From the NCBI RefSeq assembly GCF_002102175.1, contig NZ_LQOX01000041.1, forward strand, positions 1-64,000: a stretch of 64,000 bases of DNA, read 5' to 3'. Of this stretch, positions 39,418-51,106 are shown one piece after another. The position numbers and the translations under genes were made by a program. Under the pieces are notes generated by a model. It was not told the origin of the DNA and did not search any database. It worked only from the letters and a program-made list of their open reading frames with translations. Source of the stretch: Mycobacterium gastri. Lineage in GTDB: Bacteria; Actinomycetota; Actinomycetes; Mycobacteriales; Mycobacteriaceae. The number at the start of each line of letters is the position of its first letter. Position 1 is the first letter of the stretch.

Positions 39418-39984
39418 GTGACGGGCGACGCCCTTCGCAACCCCGAAGCCGAAGCAGACGGTCCGCCACGCATCCTGATCATTGCGGCTGCGGCACTGGC
39501 CGTGGCGGCGGTCGGGGTGATCCTGGTGATCGCGGCGATCCGCCACCCCCGGCAACAACCGGTCACCGTTGCGGCACTGCCGGCCCCACAAGCCGGCAGT
39601 GCCGCCTGCCATACGCTGACGGCCGCGCTTCCGCAGCGCCTGGGTGACTATCAGCGGGTGCCGATTGCGCAACCGGCCCCGGAGGGCGCGAGCGCGTGGA
39701 GCTCCGGGCCCGGCCGTGAGCCGGTCATCATGCGTTGCGGCCTCGACCGCCCGGCCGACTTCGTCGTGGGCGCGCCGATCCAGATCGTCGACCGGGTGCA
39801 GTGGTTCCGGGTGACCGACGAAACCTCATCGGACGGCAGGTCCACCTGGTACACGGTCGACCGTCCGGTGTACCTGGCCCTGACGTTGCCGGCAGGGTCG
39901 GGGCCGACGCCGATCCAGGAGCTGTCCGAGGTCATCGACCGCACCATCGCGGCCGTGCCGATCGACCCGGCGCCAACCGGTTAG
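39418..39984 (+). CDS. DUF3515 membrane protein, Rv2980 ortholog
   Basis: A 188-residue protein with a single N-terminal membrane helix (about 20-43, [22 protein letters not shown]) and an exported domain with cysteines in GSAACHTL and [36 protein letters not shown] is the DUF3515 core. Function unknown. GTG 39418 follows GGAGG. Its stop overlaps the end of the convergent ddlA (TTAG), so the two genes share three bases. Confidence 0.82.
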   Translation: MTGDALRNPEAEADGPPRILIIAAAALAVAAVGVILVIAAIRHPRQQPVTVAALPAPQAGSAACHTLTAALPQRLGDYQRVPIAQPAPEGASAWSSGPGREPVIMRCGLDRPADFVVGAPIQIVDRVQWFRVTDETSSDGRSTWYTVDRPVYLALTLPAGSGPTPIQELSEVIDRTIAAVPIDPAPTG

Positions 39985-41093
39985 CGCAGGCCCACTCCCC
40001 GGGCCAGCGCCGTCTCCACCATGGTCGCCAACAGCGTGGGATAGTCGACGCCGCTGGCCGCCCACATCCTGGGGTACATCGAGATCGTGGTGAACCCCGG
40101 CATGGTGTTGATTTCGTTGATCACCGGGCCCTCCTCGGTGAGGAAGAAGTCCACCCGGGCCAGGCCCTGGCAGTCGATGGCATGGAACGCGCGGATCGCC
40201 AGGTCCCGCACCGCGTCGGCGACGTCGTCGTCGACCTTGGCGGGCACATCCAGCTCGGCTGCGTCGTCGAGGTATTTGGTCGCGAAGTCATAGAAGGCGT
40301 CCTCGCGTCCGCGCACCCCGGCCACCCGGATCTCCCCCAGCGTACTGGCCTGCACCGTGCCGTCCGGGAATTCGAGCACACCGCATTCCAGCTCACGGCC
40401 ATTGACGGCGGCCTCGACGATCACCTTCGGATCGTGGCGACGCGCCTCGGCGACGGCGGCGGGCAGCTCATCCCAGCTCGACACCCGGCTGACACCGATC
40501 GACGAGCCGCCGCGCGCCGGCTTGACGTATGCCGGCAGCCCGAGCCGCTCGCATTCGGCGCGACTCAATGCCGGCCGCGACGGGCGCAGCACCGCGTGCG
40601 GCCCGACCGGAAGCCCGTCAGCGGCCAGCAACTTCTTGGTGAATTCCTTGTCCATGCCGGCGGCACTGGCCAGCACACCGGCCCCGACATAGGGCACACC
40701 GGCAAGCTCGAGCAGTCCCTGGATGGTGCCGTCCTCCCCGTAGGGGCCGTGCAGCACCGGGAACACCACGTCGACGGAGGCCAATACCTCACCGGCACCC
40801 GGCGGCAACGACACCAGTCGGCCGCCCCACTGCGGGTCGGCGGGCAACGCCAGCAACGTGCCCGATTCGGAGCTGACCGCAGGCAGTTGCCGGTCGGCGA
40901 TGGCCAGGGCCCCGGGGTTGCCGTCGGTGAGCACCCACGAGCCTTGCGGCGTGATGCCGATCGCGATCACCTCGAACCGCTGCGGGTCCAGGTTGCGCAG
41001 GATGCTGCCCGCCGACACGCAGGAAATGGCGTGCTCGTTGCTGCGGCCGCCGAACACGACGGCAACCCGGGCACGCCGGTCGGTGGCACTCAC
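39981..41093 (-). CDS. ddlA: D-alanine--D-alanine ligase
   Basis: A 370-residue ATP-grasp enzyme joining two D-Ala for peptidoglycan; the target of D-cycloserine. [19 protein letters not shown] is the N-terminal motif, [15 protein letters not shown] the Ddl signature, [15 protein letters not shown] the ATP loop, and EINTMPGFT the Mg/second D-Ala site. GTG 41093 matches the M. tuberculosis N terminus. Confidence 0.97.
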   Translation of the reverse strand: MSATDRRARVAVVFGGRSNEHAISCVSAGSILRNLDPQRFEVIAIGITPQGSWVLTDGNPGALAIADRQLPAVSSESGTLLALPADPQWGGRLVSLPPGAGEVLASVDVVFPVLHGPYGEDGTIQGLLELAGVPYVGAGVLASAAGMDKEFTKKLLAADGLPVGPHAVLRPSRPALSRAECERLGLPAYVKPARGGSSIGVSRVSSWDELPAAVAEARRHDPKVIVEAAVNGRELECGVLEFPDGTVQASTLGEIRVAGVRGREDAFYDFATKYLDDAAELDVPAKVDDDVADAVRDLAIRAFHAIDCQGLARVDFFLTEEGPVINEINTMPGFTTISMYPRMWAASGVDYPTLLATMVETALARGVGLR

Positions 41094-41177
41094 AACCTCA
41101 GAGGCTACCGGGTGGGGCGCGACGGCACCCGGCTCCCGCCCTCCGCCCGCCCGCGCGCTTGCCCGACGACGATGCGC

Positions 41178-41234
41178 CGAGCCTGTAATTTCGCAGCGGA
41201 AGTGCGAGTAGCGGCCTGCACAATTACAGGCTCG
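41178..41234. repeat. Perfect 13-bp inverted repeat between gpsA and ddlA
   Basis: CGAGCCTGTAATT (41178-41190) and AATTACAGGCTCG (41222-41234) pair perfectly around 31 bases. It lies 16 bases after the gpsA stop and upstream of ddlA, both on the minus strand. It could end gpsA transcription or be a small mobile palindrome. Confidence 0.8.
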
Positions 41235-41250
41235 ACAACATGCGGCTGCC

Positions 41251-42258
41251 CTACTCGGGTTTGGTGCTGCGACCCAACAACAGCGCAATCGCCTCATTCA
41301 CCGACAGCCCCCTATGGCAGACCCGGTGCACGGCGTCGGTCAACGGCATCTCGACGTCGTAGCTGGACGCCAGCGCGAGCACCGCCTCACACGACGTCAC
41401 CCCCTCGACGACATGGCCGTCGCGGTGCTGCAACGCCGATTCCATGGTCTCGCCCCGGCCCAGTCGCTCCCCGAACGACCGATTGCGGGAATGCGGTGAG
41501 GTGCAGGTAGCGACCAGGTCCCCTACCCCGGCCAGCCCGGCCAGTGTCGCGCCTTTGGCGCCCAGCGCGATCCCGAGCCGCATGATCTCGGCCAGCCCGC
41601 GGGTGATGATGGCCGCCGCGGTGTTTTCGCCCAACCCGACGCCGACGGCCATCCCGCAGGCCAGCGCGATGACGTTCTTGCACGCGCCGCCGATCTCGGT
41701 TCCGATGACATCGCTGTTGGTGTACGGACGGAAGTAGCCACTGTTGAGCGCACGCTGCAGGGCGACCGCCCGGCCGGAGTCGCTGCATGCGACGACGGTG
41801 GCCGCCGGCTGACACTCGGCGATCTCACTGGCCAGGTTGGGCCCGGAGATCACCGCGACGTGTGCCGGGTCTACTCCGGTCACCGCGGTGATCACCTGGC
41901 TCATCCGCATCAGGGTGCCGAGCTCGATGCCCTTGGCCAAACTGACCAGGGTCGCGTCCTCGGGCAACAAGCCGGCCCACCGCTCCAGATTGGCGCGCAG
42001 CGTCTGCGCCGGAACGCCCAGCAGGACTGTAGCCGCGCCGCTGAGCGCCTCCTCGGCCTCAGGGGTGGCGCGGATGCCGAGGGGCAGCAACGTGCCGGGC
42101 AGATAGTCGGGGTTGTATCGGGTGCTGTTGATCTGCTCGGCGACGTCGGCTCGTCGGGCCCACAGGATGACCTCACCACCGGCGTCGGCCAACACCTTGG
42201 CCAGCGCGGTGCCCCACGCGCCGGCCCCCATCACCGCAACGGTACCCATGCCGGCCAT
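41251..42258 (-). CDS. gpsA: Glycerol-3-phosphate dehydrogenase [NAD(P)+]
   Basis: A 335-residue cytosolic enzyme reducing dihydroxyacetone phosphate to glycerol-3-phosphate for phospholipid synthesis. [17 protein letters not shown] binds the cofactor, [12 protein letters not shown] is conserved, [17 protein letters not shown] holds the catalytic Lys, and [10 protein letters not shown] the phosphate-binding Arg/Asn. ATG 42258 follows GGGGGT. Equivalent to gpdA2 (Rv2982c). Confidence 0.96.
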   Translation of the reverse strand: MAGMGTVAVMGAGAWGTALAKVLADAGGEVILWARRADVAEQINSTRYNPDYLPGTLLPLGIRATPEAEEALSGAATVLLGVPAQTLRANLERWAGLLPEDATLVSLAKGIELGTLMRMSQVITAVTGVDPAHVAVISGPNLASEIAECQPAATVVACSDSGRAVALQRALNSGYFRPYTNSDVIGTEIGGACKNVIALACGMAVGVGLGENTAAAIITRGLAEIMRLGIALGAKGATLAGLAGVGDLVATCTSPHSRNRSFGERLGRGETMESALQHRDGHVVEGVTSCEAVLALASSYDVEMPLTDAVHRVCHRGLSVNEAIALLLGRSTKPE

Positions 42259-42306
42259 CCGCACCCCCTTTTGTCCGTTATGGCAGCTGTAGCCGCTACA
42301 CAGTAG

Positions 42307-43035
<729 letters not shown>

Positions 43036-43115
43036 CCGATGGTGCGGGCCCGTCCGAACGTGAACGGCACACCAACGTCAGATTGATGTCGACCGGGTGG
43101 TGGCAACGTCACCGG

Positions 43116-45323
43116 GTGATAAGCAATGATCGCTGGGTGACCGAAACCGAAACCAGTCCAGTCACAGAGGCGCAGCCAGACGAAGGTGCATGGCATCAAG
43201 GCGACTCGGCACTGACGGCACCCCCGGCTGCGACCCCCGCGGCGATCACCGACCAGCTGCCCGAAGACCGCTACCTCAACCGCGAGCTGAGCTGGCTGGA
43301 TTTCAATGCCCGGGTGCTGGCGCTTGCCGCCGACAACTCCATGCCGTTGTTGGAGCGAGCCAAGTTCCTGGCGATCTTCGCGTCCAACCTCGACGAGTTC
43401 TACATGGTTCGGGTGGCCGGTCTCAAACGCCGCGACGAAATGGGGCTGTCGGTGCGTTCCGCCGACGGCTTGACGCCGCGCGAGCAGCTGGGCCGGATCG
43501 GCGAGCAGACCCAGCAGATCGCCGGCCGGCACGCCCGGGTGTTCCTCGATTCGGTGCTGCCGGCGCTCGGTGAGGAGGGTATCTACATCATCACCTGGGC
43601 CGATCTGAATGACACTGAGCGCGAGCAACTGTCGATCTACTTCAACGACCAGGTCTTCCCCGTCCTGACCCCGCTGGCCGTGGACCCCGCGCACCCGTTC
43701 CCGTTCGTCAGCGGGCTCAGCCTGAACCTGGCGGTCACCGTGCGCCAACCCGACGACGGCGGTCAACACTTCGCCCGGGTCAAGGTGCCCGACAACGTCG
43801 ACCGCTTTGTCGAGCTGGTCGGCCACAGCGATGGCGAAGGCGGCGAAGGTCAAACGGTCCACCGGTTCCTGCCGGTGGAGGAGCTCATCGCGGCCTTCCT
43901 TCCGGTGCTGTTCCCGGGAATGGAAATCGTCGAGCATCACGCGTTCCGGATCACCCGCAACGCCGACTTCGAAGTCGAAGAGGACCGCGACGAAGATCTG
44001 CTGCAGGCGCTCGAACGGGAACTGGCGCGGCGCCGGTTCGGATCGCCGGTGCGGCTCGAAGTCGCCGACGACATGACTGAAGGCATGCTGGAGTTGCTGC
44101 TGCGCGAACTCGACGTCCATCCCGGTGACGTCATCGAGGTACCGGGGCTGCTGGATCTGTCGTCGTTATGGCAGATTTACGGCCTGGACCGTCCGGCGCT
44201 CAAAGACCGGACATTCGTTCCAGCCACCCATCCCGCGTTCGCCGAGCGGGAAACACCCAAGAGCATCTTCGCGACGCTGCGCGAGGGCGACGTGCTGGTG
44301 CACCATCCCTATGATTCGTTCTCCACGAGCGTGCAGCGGTTCATCGAGCAGGCTGCCGCAGATCCCGACGTGCTGGCGATCAAGCAGACGCTGTACCGCA
44401 CCTCCGGGGATTCCCCGATTGTCCGGGCCTTGATCGACGCCGCCGAAGCGGGCAAGCAGGTGGTCGCGCTGGTCGAGATCAAGGCCCGCTTCGACGAGCA
44501 GGCCAACATTCGGTGGGCACGCCAACTCGAGCAGGCCGGCGTGCACGTGGCCTACGGGATCGTCGGACTCAAGACCCACTGCAAGACCGCGTTGGTCGTT
44601 CGCCGCGAGGGCCCGTTGATCCGGCGGTATTGCCATGTCGGGACCGGCAATTACAACAGCAAGACCGCCCGGCTGTACGAGGACGTCGGCCTGTTGACGG
44701 CCGCGCCCGATATCGGAGCCGACCTGACCGACTTGTTCAATTCGCTGACCGGTTACTCGCGCAAGCTCTCCTATCGCAATCTGTTGGTGGCTCCGCACGG
44801 GATTCGCACCGGCATCATCGACCGCGTCGAGCGGGAGGTGGCCGCACACCGGGAAAACGGTAACGGGCGCATCCGGCTCAAGATGAACGCCCTTGTCGAC
44901 GAACAGGTCATCGACGCGCTCTACCGCGCATCGCGGGCGGGAGTGCCCACCGAGGTGGTGGTGCGCGGCATCTGCGCGTTACGTCCCGGCGCGGAAGGCT
45001 TCTCGGAAAACATCACCGTGCGCTCCATTCTGGGCCGCTTCCTGGAACACTCGCGAATCCTGCATTTCCGCGCCATCGACGAGTTCTGGATCGGCAGCGC
45101 CGACATGATGCACCGCAACCTCGACCGGCGTGTTGAGGTGATGGCTCAGGTCAAGGATCCGAGGCTGACCGCACAGCTGGATGATTTGTTCGAGTCCGCG
45201 CTGGACCCGGCCACCCGCTGTTGGGAGCTGGGCCCGGACGGACAATGGACGGCGGCGCCCCAGGCCGGCCGCAGTGTCCGCGACCACCAGGTATCGCTGA
45301 TGGAGCGGCACCGCAGTCCCTGA
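43116..45323 (+). CDS. ppk: Polyphosphate kinase 1
   Basis: About 735 residues. It builds polyphosphate from ATP. The N domain starts [20 protein letters not shown], the head domain includes [14 protein letters not shown], and the C1/C2 PLD-like domains carry [17 protein letters not shown], the autophosphorylated-His segment [19 protein letters not shown], and the second His region near [25 protein letters not shown] 43116 aligns with the M. tuberculosis N terminus; a GTG 21 bases later is possible. The ribosome-binding site is weak. Confidence 0.96.
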   Translation: MISNDRWVTETETSPVTEAQPDEGAWHQGDSALTAPPAATPAAITDQLPEDRYLNRELSWLDFNARVLALAADNSMPLLERAKFLAIFASNLDEFYMVRVAGLKRRDEMGLSVRSADGLTPREQLGRIGEQTQQIAGRHARVFLDSVLPALGEEGIYIITWADLNDTEREQLSIYFNDQVFPVLTPLAVDPAHPFPFVSGLSLNLAVTVRQPDDGGQHFARVKVPDNVDRFVELVGHSDGEGGEGQTVHRFLPVEELIAAFLPVLFPGMEIVEHHAFRITRNADFEVEEDRDEDLLQALERELARRRFGSPVRLEVADDMTEGMLELLLRELDVHPGDVIEVPGLLDLSSLWQIYGLDRPALKDRTFVPATHPAFAERETPKSIFATLREGDVLVHHPYDSFSTSVQRFIEQAAADPDVLAIKQTLYRTSGDSPIVRALIDAAEAGKQVVALVEIKARFDEQANIRWARQLEQAGVHVAYGIVGLKTHCKTALVVRREGPLIRRYCHVGTGNYNSKTARLYEDVGLLTAAPDIGADLTDLFNSLTGYSRKLSYRNLLVAPHGIRTGIIDRVEREVAAHRENGNGRIRLKMNALVDEQVIDALYRASRAGVPTEVVVRGICALRPGAEGFSENITVRSILGRFLEHSRILHFRAIDEFWIGSADMMHRNLDRRVEVMAQVKDPRLTAQLDDLFESALDPATRCWELGPDGQWTAAPQAGRSVRDHQVSLMERHRSP

Positions 45324-45403
45324 CACTGGGTGGCGATTCCGCTGATTTGTGCCACATCCACGACCGCGAGCGGCCCAGGCCGAATTGACCTGCAGGAGTT
45401 AAC

Positions 45404-46342
45404 GTGTCGATCCCCAACACGTCCGTCCGCCGATGTACGGGGGGCAGGATCGTGTATGCCGCCGGCGCGGTGTTGTGGCGGCCGGGAAAGGCCAAGGGAG
45501 CAGTCGAGATAGCCGTGATCCACCGTCCCCGTTACGACGACTGGTCACTACCCAAGGGCAAGGTGGATCCCGGGGAAACGACAGCGGTGGCGGCGGTGCG
45601 CGAGGTGTTCGAGGAGACCGGTCAGCAGGTGCACCTCGGCCGGCGTCTGACCATGACTAGCTACCCGATCGACCAAGGTGTCAAAAAGGTCTACTACTGG
45701 GCGGCGCGCCGCATCGGCGGGGAATTCGTTCCCGGTAGCGAAGTCGACGATCTGGTCTGGTTGCCGATCGCCGGCGCCATGGCGCGAATCGACTATGCAC
45801 AGGATCGAAAGGTCTTGCGCCGGTTCGCCAAACAGCCGGCGGACACCAAGACGGTGCTGGTGGTCCGGCACGGTACCGCCGGCAGCAAGTCCCGCTTCCG
45901 CGGCGACGACACCAAGCGACCGCTGGACAAGAAAGGACGTGCGCAGGCGGAGGCGCTTGTCGGGCAGTTACTGGCCTTCGGCGCCAGCACCATCTACGCC
46001 GCCGACCGGCTGCGCTGCCATCAGACGGTGCAGCCGCTCGCCGAGGAACTGGGCGTGAGCATTCACAACGAACGCGCCCTCACCGAGGAGTCCTACGCCA
46101 AGAACCCCAAACGGGCCCGGCATCGGGTGCTGCGGATCGCCGCGCAGCCGGGCACGCCGGTGATCTGCACGCAGGGCAAGGTAATTCCGGATCTCATCGC
46201 ATGGTGGTGCGACCGCGACGCCGTGCGCCCAGACAAGTCCCGCAACCACAAAGGCAGCACCTGGGTGCTTTCGCTCTCCGGCGGACGGCTCATTGCGGCC
46301 GACCATATCGGCGGCGCGCTGGCCGCCAACGTGCGGGCCTAA
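45404..46342 (+). CDS. mutT1: MutT1: Nudix hydrolase with histidine phosphatase domain
   Basis: A 312-residue two-domain enzyme that cleans oxidised nucleotides. The Nudix box [22 protein letters not shown] is at about residues 52-73. The C-terminal phosphoglycerate-mutase-like domain starts [11 protein letters not shown], with the catalytic His, and has [15 protein letters not shown] and the second active-site region near [11 protein letters not shown] 45404 after CAGGAG. Convergent with hupB over a strong terminator. Confidence 0.95.
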   Translation: MSIPNTSVRRCTGGRIVYAAGAVLWRPGKAKGAVEIAVIHRPRYDDWSLPKGKVDPGETTAVAAVREVFEETGQQVHLGRRLTMTSYPIDQGVKKVYYWAARRIGGEFVPGSEVDDLVWLPIAGAMARIDYAQDRKVLRRFAKQPADTKTVLVVRHGTAGSKSRFRGDDTKRPLDKKGRAQAEALVGQLLAFGASTIYAADRLRCHQTVQPLAEELGVSIHNERALTEESYAKNPKRARHRVLRIAAQPGTPVICTQGKVIPDLIAWWCDRDAVRPDKSRNHKGSTWVLSLSGGRLIAADHIGGALAANVRA

Positions 46343-46369
46343 CGCTGGCCTAACGCGGCCTAACGCACA

Positions 46370-46409
46370 GATACCCTTTGGGCGGCATCGCTGCCACCCA
46401 AAGGGTATC
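46370..46409. terminator. Bidirectional terminator between mutT1 and hupB
   Basis: GATACCCTTTGGG (46370-46382) and CCCAAAGGGTATC (46397-46409) are perfectly complementary over 13 bp, and inner GGC/GCC pairs extend the stem. Just upstream, GCCTAACGC is repeated three times between about 46338 and 46366, placing several TAA codons after mutT1. Confidence 0.85.
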
Positions 46410-46423
46410 GGCGGTGTACTGAC

Positions 46424-47071
46424 TTACTTGCGACCGCGCCTGGTGCTCGTCGCCTTCTTGGCCGGCGCCTTGGTGGCCGGCCGCTTCGCCGCGGCCTTCT
46501 TCGCCGGCGCCTTGGTGGCCGCCTTACGCACCGGCGCCTTAGCGGCGGTCTTCTTCGCCGTTGCCTTGGTCGCCTTGGCGGGCGCCTTGGTCGCGGCCTT
46601 CTTAGCGGGCGCCTTGGTCGCGGCCTTCTTGGCGGGCGCCTTGGTCGCGGCCTTCTTGGCGGGTGCCTTGGTCGCGGCCTTCTTGGCGGGCGCCTTGGTC
46701 GCGGCCTTGCGCACGGGCGCCTTCTTCGCCGCCTTCTTGGCGGCACTCGTCCCCACGCCACGCTTCACGGCGGGGCCTTCCGCCGGGAGCTTCTGTGCCC
46801 CAGCCACAACCGCTTTGAATTGCGCGCCGGGCCGGAACGCCGGGACCGAAGTCGGCTTCACCTTCACCGTCTCGCCGGTACGGGGATTGCGAGCCACACG
46901 GGCCGCGCGGCGGCGCTGTTCGAAGACGCCGAATCCGGTAATGGTTACGCTGTCGCCCTTGTGCACGGCGCGCACAATGGTGTCGACGACATTCTCGACC
47001 GCGGCGGTCGCCTGGCGACGGTCCGAGCCCAATTTCTGTGTGAGCACGTCAATGAGCTCTGCTTTGTTCAT
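46424..47071 (-). CDS. hupB: Nucleoid protein HupB (HU fused to basic tail)
   Basis: 215 residues. The N-terminal 90 are a typical HU domain ([20 protein letters not shown], then [21 protein letters not shown]). The rest is a histone H1-like Lys/Ala/Pro tail made of KAATKAPAK repeats, encoded by 27-base tandem units around 46590-46700, ending in [10 protein letters not shown]. It compacts DNA and, in M. tuberculosis, also affects iron genes. Repeat number in the tail can vary among species. Confidence 0.97.
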   Translation of the reverse strand: MNKAELIDVLTQKLGSDRRQATAAVENVVDTIVRAVHKGDSVTITGFGVFEQRRRAARVARNPRTGETVKVKPTSVPAFRPGAQFKAVVAGAQKLPAEGPAVKRGVGTSAAKKAAKKAPVRKAATKAPAKKAATKAPAKKAATKAPAKKAATKAPAKKAATKAPAKATKATAKKTAAKAPVRKAATKAPAKKAAAKRPATKAPAKKATSTRRGRK

Positions 47072-47295
47072 CCAACCCTCCGAAGCTAGTGGTCCTCGTT
47101 AATGGAACCGACTAGTGGACACGGTAAACCCTCACCTGGCAAATCGCCAAGAGCCACGCGCAATTTCGGGACCCCGGAACGGCAATTTTCGCAATCCGAT
47201 TGCCGCCCTTGACCGGTGGCGCGGCCTCCAAATGAACCCGGCCCGCCCGCTTTACCGAGGGTTGCGGCCGCCGAAATTCCGCATCGATCGACCCT

Positions 47296-47892
47296 TCACG
47301 AGCCGGGCATAGTGCGTGGTTTCCACGCTGGGTAAGCCGCTTCATAAGCCTCGATTTCGTCGAGTTTCCGCAGCGTAAGGGCTATATCGTCAAGGCCTTC
47401 AAGCAATCGCCACGCGGTGTGGTCGTCAATCCTGAACGGCAACACCGCTGTTCCGGCGGTGATATTTCGATCTTGAAGATTGACAGTGATTTCCAAACCC
47501 GGACTCTGCTCGATGAGCTTCCAAAGAAGTTCGACTCCGTCTTGGTCGACTTCGGCGGCCAGCAGCCCCGCCTTGCCGGCGTTGCCCCGGAAGATGTCAC
47601 CAAATCGAGATGAGATAACCGCCCGGAATCCGTAGTCCATGAGCGCCCAGACCGCATGCTCCCGCGAAGACCCGGTACCGAAATCCGGCCCGGCGACCAA
47701 GACCGAGCCCCGGTCAAAGGGACTGAGGTTCAGCACGAACGACGGATCCGAGCGCCAACTCGCGAACAATCCGTCCTCGAAACCGGTTCGGGTGACCCGC
47801 TTCAGGAACACCGCGGGGATGATCTGGTCGGTATCGACATTGGACCGTCGCAGCGGCACGCCAATGCCGGTGTGAGTGTGAAAGGCTTGCAT
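47296..47892 (-). CDS. leuD: 3-isopropylmalate dehydratase, small subunit
   Basis: A 198-residue partner of LeuC in leucine synthesis. [22 protein letters not shown] is the N-terminal signature and [21 protein letters not shown] the substrate-phosphate loop. It follows leuC by 23 bases. The 223 bases between leuD and hupB hold the hupB promoter region. Confidence 0.97.
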   Translation of the reverse strand: MQAFHTHTGIGVPLRRSNVDTDQIIPAVFLKRVTRTGFEDGLFASWRSDPSFVLNLSPFDRGSVLVAGPDFGTGSSREHAVWALMDYGFRAVISSRFGDIFRGNAGKAGLLAAEVDQDGVELLWKLIEQSPGLEITVNLQDRNITAGTAVLPFRIDDHTAWRLLEGLDDIALTLRKLDEIEAYEAAYPAWKPRTMPGS

Positions 47893-47915
47893 GCTGTTCC
47901 CCTAACCCGTTGAGT

Positions 47916-49349
47916 TCAATTCAAATCGGCCGGCGCGGAAAGGGTGCCGCGAACCGCGGTCGCGGCGGCCACGGCCGGTGAAACCAAATGCGTACGGCCC
48001 CCCTTTCCCTGTCGCCCTTCGAAGTTGCGGTTGGACGTCGCGGCGCAGCGCTCCCCGGGAGCGAGCTGATCCGGGTTCATTCCCAGGCACATCGAGCATC
48101 CCGCCTGCCGCCATTCAGCGCCTGCGGCGGTGAAGATCTCGCCGAGGCCTTCTACTTCGGCCTGCGCGCGAACCCGCATGGACCCCGGAACAATGAGCAT
48201 CCGCACGCCCGGCGCCACCGTGCGGCCGCGCAAGACATCGGCCACCACCCGCAGGTCTTCAATGCGGCCATTGGTACACGACCCGACGAACACGGCGTCG
48301 ACGGCAATGTCGCGCATTGCCGTTCCGGGCCGAAGGTCCATATAGGCCAACGCTTTCTCGGCAGCCTGGCGCTCGGCGTCGTCGGCCATCAGCTCCGGGT
48401 CGGGCACCGCGCCGGCCAGCGGCACGCCTTGTCCGGGGTTTGTTCCCCAGGTGACAAAGGGGCTCAACGAGGCGGCGTCGAGGTACACCTCGGTGTCGAA
48501 GACGGCGCCGGGGTCGGTCCGCAATTGGCGCCAATAGGCCACAGCGGCGTCCCACCGGTCACCGGTCGGCGCGTGCGGACGTCCGCGCAGGAACTCGTAC
48601 GTGGTTTCGTCGGGGGCCACCATGCCGGCTCGGGCACCGGCTTCGATGCTCATGTTGCAGATCGTCATGCGGGCTTCCATGGACAGCGATTCGATGGCGG
48701 CGCCCCGGTATTCGATCACATGACCCTGTCCGCCGCCGGTGCCGATCTTGGCGATCAGCGCCAGGATGATGTCCTTGGCCGATACGCCGGGCGGCAGTTG
48801 CCCTTCGACATTGACCGCCATGGTCTTGAATGGCCGCAGCGGCAGCGTCTGGGTTGCCAGCACGTGCTCGACTTCGGAAGTGCCGATACCCATTGCCAAC
48901 GCGCCGAATGCGCCGTGGGTCGAGGTATGGCTGTCGCCGCAGACGATCGTCATTCCCGGTTGGGTGAGGCCCAATTGCGGTCCGACGACGTGCACAATGC
49001 CCTGCTCGATATCGCCCATCGGATGCAGCCGGATACCGAATTCGGCGCAGTTGCGCCGCAACGTCTCCACCTGGGTGCGCGAAACCGGGTCGGCGATCGG
49101 CTTGTCGATATCGACGGTGGGCACGTTGTGGTCCTCGGTGGCAATGGTCAGGTCGGGACGCCGCACTCGGCGACCGGCCAGCCGTAAACCGTCGAACGCC
49201 TGCGGGCTGGTGACCTCGTGCACCAGATGCAGATCGATGTAGATCAAGTCGGGCCCGTCTCCTTGTTCAGAGGCGCCACCGGACACCACAACGTGGTCGT
49301 CCCAAACCTTCTCCGCCAACGTGCGGGGCCTGCGATTCTCGACTGCCAT
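47916..49349 (-). CDS. leuC: 3-isopropylmalate dehydratase, large subunit
   Basis: A 477-residue aconitase-family enzyme that isomerises 2- to 3-isopropylmalate. The three 4Fe-4S cysteines are in VGSCTNGR and [27 protein letters not shown] and ATEDHNVPT are substrate-site motifs. ATG 49349 gives the normal family N terminus ([12 protein letters not shown]); longer frames upstream are not coding. Divergent from the IclR regulator. Confidence 0.97.
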   Translation of the reverse strand: MAVENRRPRTLAEKVWDDHVVVSGGASEQGDGPDLIYIDLHLVHEVTSPQAFDGLRLAGRRVRRPDLTIATEDHNVPTVDIDKPIADPVSRTQVETLRRNCAEFGIRLHPMGDIEQGIVHVVGPQLGLTQPGMTIVCGDSHTSTHGAFGALAMGIGTSEVEHVLATQTLPLRPFKTMAVNVEGQLPPGVSAKDIILALIAKIGTGGGQGHVIEYRGAAIESLSMEARMTICNMSIEAGARAGMVAPDETTYEFLRGRPHAPTGDRWDAAVAYWRQLRTDPGAVFDTEVYLDAASLSPFVTWGTNPGQGVPLAGAVPDPELMADDAERQAAEKALAYMDLRPGTAMRDIAVDAVFVGSCTNGRIEDLRVVADVLRGRTVAPGVRMLIVPGSMRVRAQAEVEGLGEIFTAAGAEWRQAGCSMCLGMNPDQLAPGERCAATSNRNFEGRQGKGGRTHLVSPAVAAATAVRGTLSAPADLN

Positions 49350-49384
49350 CACGAATTGCCTCGATTCACTCAGTTCGGGCTGTT

Positions 49385-49422
49385 GTCTCAGAATATGAGA
49401 CGTTAGTATCTCGTTATGAGAC
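49385..49422. promoter_or_regulatory. Double palindrome in the leuC/IclR divergent promoter
   Basis: GTCTCA-gaata-TGAGAC (49385-49401) is a perfect palindrome. A related site GTATCTC-gt-tATGAGAC (49406-49422) starts 21 bases later and covers the regulator's start codon. IclR-family regulators of leucine genes in other actinobacteria (LtbR, NdgR) bind palindromes in such a region. Autoregulation by the adjacent gene is inferred. Confidence 0.75.
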
Positions 49423-50117
49423 AGCATAGCGGTATCGGCGTCCTCGACAAAGCCGTGAGTCTGCTGCACGCGATCGCGGAATCTCCGTGCGGACTGGCCG
49501 AACTCTGTGACCGAACCGGCCTGCCGAGGGCCACCGCATACCGGCTGGCAGCCGCTCTCGAGGTGCATCGCCTGCTGGGCCGCGACGAGGAAGGCCGGTG
49601 GCGGCTTGGTCCCGCGGTGTCCGAACTCGCGGCCCAAGTCAACGATTCGCTGCTCGCCGCAAGCAACCCGGTGCTGCCGAAATTGCGGGAGACCACCGGC
49701 GAGAGCGTCCAGTTGTATCGTCGCGAGGGCACCACGCGGGTCTGCGTGGCTGCGCTGGAACCGGTTGCGGGCCTTCGCGATACGGTTCCGGTCGGAGCGA
49801 GATTGCCGATGACGGCCGGCTCGGGGGCCAAAGTGCTGCTGGCCCATAGCGACGCGGCGACCCAACAGGCGGTGTTGCCGCATGCCAAATTCAGCGAACG
49901 GGTGCTCGCCGAAGTGCGCCGGCGCGGTTGGGCACAAAGCGTGGCTGAACGCGAGCCCGGGGTGGCCAGCGTTTCGGCTCCAGTGCGCAATAACCGCGGT
50001 GTCGTGGTCGCTGCCATATCGGTCTCTGGCCCGATCGACCGGATGGGGCGGCGCCCGGGTGCGCGTTGGGCCGCCGACCTGTTGGCGGCGGCGGAGGAGA
50101 TCACTCGCCGGCTCTAG
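49416..50117 (+). CDS. IclR-family transcriptional regulator (LtbR/NdgR-like, Rv2989)
   Basis: A 233-residue regulator. The N-terminal winged helix has [40 protein letters not shown]. The effector domain includes [18 protein letters not shown] and [14 protein letters not shown]. It diverges from leuCD, and its orthologs repress leucine synthesis genes, so it probably controls leuCD and itself. Confidence 0.92.
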   Translation: MRQHSGIGVLDKAVSLLHAIAESPCGLAELCDRTGLPRATAYRLAAALEVHRLLGRDEEGRWRLGPAVSELAAQVNDSLLAASNPVLPKLRETTGESVQLYRREGTTRVCVAALEPVAGLRDTVPVGARLPMTAGSGAKVLLAHSDAATQQAVLPHAKFSERVLAEVRRRGWAQSVAEREPGVASVSAPVRNNRGVVVAAISVSGPIDRMGRRPGARWAADLLAAAEEITRRL

Positions 50118-50193
50118 CGGCCTTACCCCGGGACGCCACCCAGCCCGCTGACGCCGCCGCGTGGGCGTCATGACCACCTGACACACTGACGCC

Positions 50194-50715
50194 ATGGGAA
50201 CCAACCAGCGCGCGCAGATCGTCATGACCGAGGCGGAAATCGCCGACTTCGTCAGCAGAAGCCGCACCGGCACGCTGGCCACCATCGGGCCGGATGGCCA
50301 GCCACACCTGACGGCCATGTGGTACGCGGTGGTCGACGGCGAAATCTGGCTCGAGACCAAGGCCAAATCGCAGAAGGCGGTCAACGTCCGACGCGATCCG
50401 CGGGTGAGCTTCCTGCTCGAGGACGGCGACACCTATGACACGCTGCGCGGGGTGTCCTTCGAAGGCGTCGCCGAGATCGTCGACGAGCCCGACGCACTGT
50501 TCCGCGTCGGAGTCAGCGTGTGGGAGCGCTACACTGGGCCCTACAGCGACGAACTGAGGCCCATGGTCGACCAGATGATGAACAAGCGCGTCGGCGTCCG
50601 CATCGTCAGTCACCGCACCCGCTCGTGGGACCACCGCAAGCTGGGGCTGCCGCACATGCCGGTGGGTGGTTCAACCGCACCGACCATGCTGGGGACCGGT
50701 GCGGCTGAAAAGTGA
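50194..50715 (+). CDS. F420/flavin-dependent split-barrel protein, Rv2991
   Basis: A 173-residue FDOR-B type protein with the pyridoxamine-phosphate-oxidase split barrel: [32 protein letters not shown] and [31 protein letters not shown]. Family members bind coenzyme F420 or flavins; the substrate is unknown. It ends six bases before the tRNA-Glu gene on the other strand. Confidence 0.85.
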   Translation: MGTNQRAQIVMTEAEIADFVSRSRTGTLATIGPDGQPHLTAMWYAVVDGEIWLETKAKSQKAVNVRRDPRVSFLLEDGDTYDTLRGVSFEGVAEIVDEPDALFRVGVSVWERYTGPYSDELRPMVDQMMNKRVGVRIVSHRTRSWDHRKLGLPHMPVGGSTAPTMLGTGAAEK

Positions 50716-50721
50716 CTTTTG

Positions 50722-50794
50722 TAGCCCCGATGGGATTCGAACCCACGCTACCGCCGTGAGAGGGCGGCGTCCTAGGCCGCTAGACGACGGGGCC
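50722..50794 (-). tRNA. tRNA-Glu (CTC)
   Basis: A cloverleaf of 73 bases on the minus strand. The acceptor GGCCCCG pairs with CGGGGCT through one G-T at the end. The anticodon stem CCGCC/GGCGG encloses a CTC anticodon. The T arm has GTGGG-TTCGAAT-CCCAT. Confidence 0.95.
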
Positions 50795-50878
50795 AGAACC
50801 GATCCGAGCTGTCAGCATAGCTCACCGCGGTAAGCCCACCTAATCACTCGGTATCCGGTTCGTGTCGGTGAGACTTTG

Positions 50879-50950
50879 CTGGGGTACCAGGACTCGAACC
50901 TAGAATGGCTGAACCAGAATCAGCTGTGTTGCCAATTACACCATACCCCA
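50879..50950 (-). tRNA. tRNA-Gln (CTG)
   Basis: A 72-base cloverleaf on the minus strand. The acceptor TGGGGTA pairs with TACCCCA, discriminator G. The anticodon stem GCTGA/TCAGC encloses loop TTCTGGT, anticodon CTG. The weak first pair and G73 are usual for tRNA-Gln. It lies 84 bases from tRNA-Glu and just before gltX, which charges Glu and, in this lineage, Gln tRNA. Confidence 0.95.
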
Positions 50951-51106
50951 TCTGCCGCCTAAAACCGCTGGTCAGCGTGGTTTCTGGGAACCATGGCCGG
51001 GTCTCCGCGGACCGCTGCTGCCTGCCGTTGTAGGCCGACGTGCAGACTACCAAAAACTAGCCCGGCCAGTCGCACGCCCGGGTTCTATTCTGCGCGACGC
51101 CGCATT

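Noticed and set aside
46293..47102. Long hydrophobic Ala/Leu/Val frame on the plus strand over hupB
   Set aside because: It mirrors the Lys/Ala repeats of hupB and has no independent evidence.
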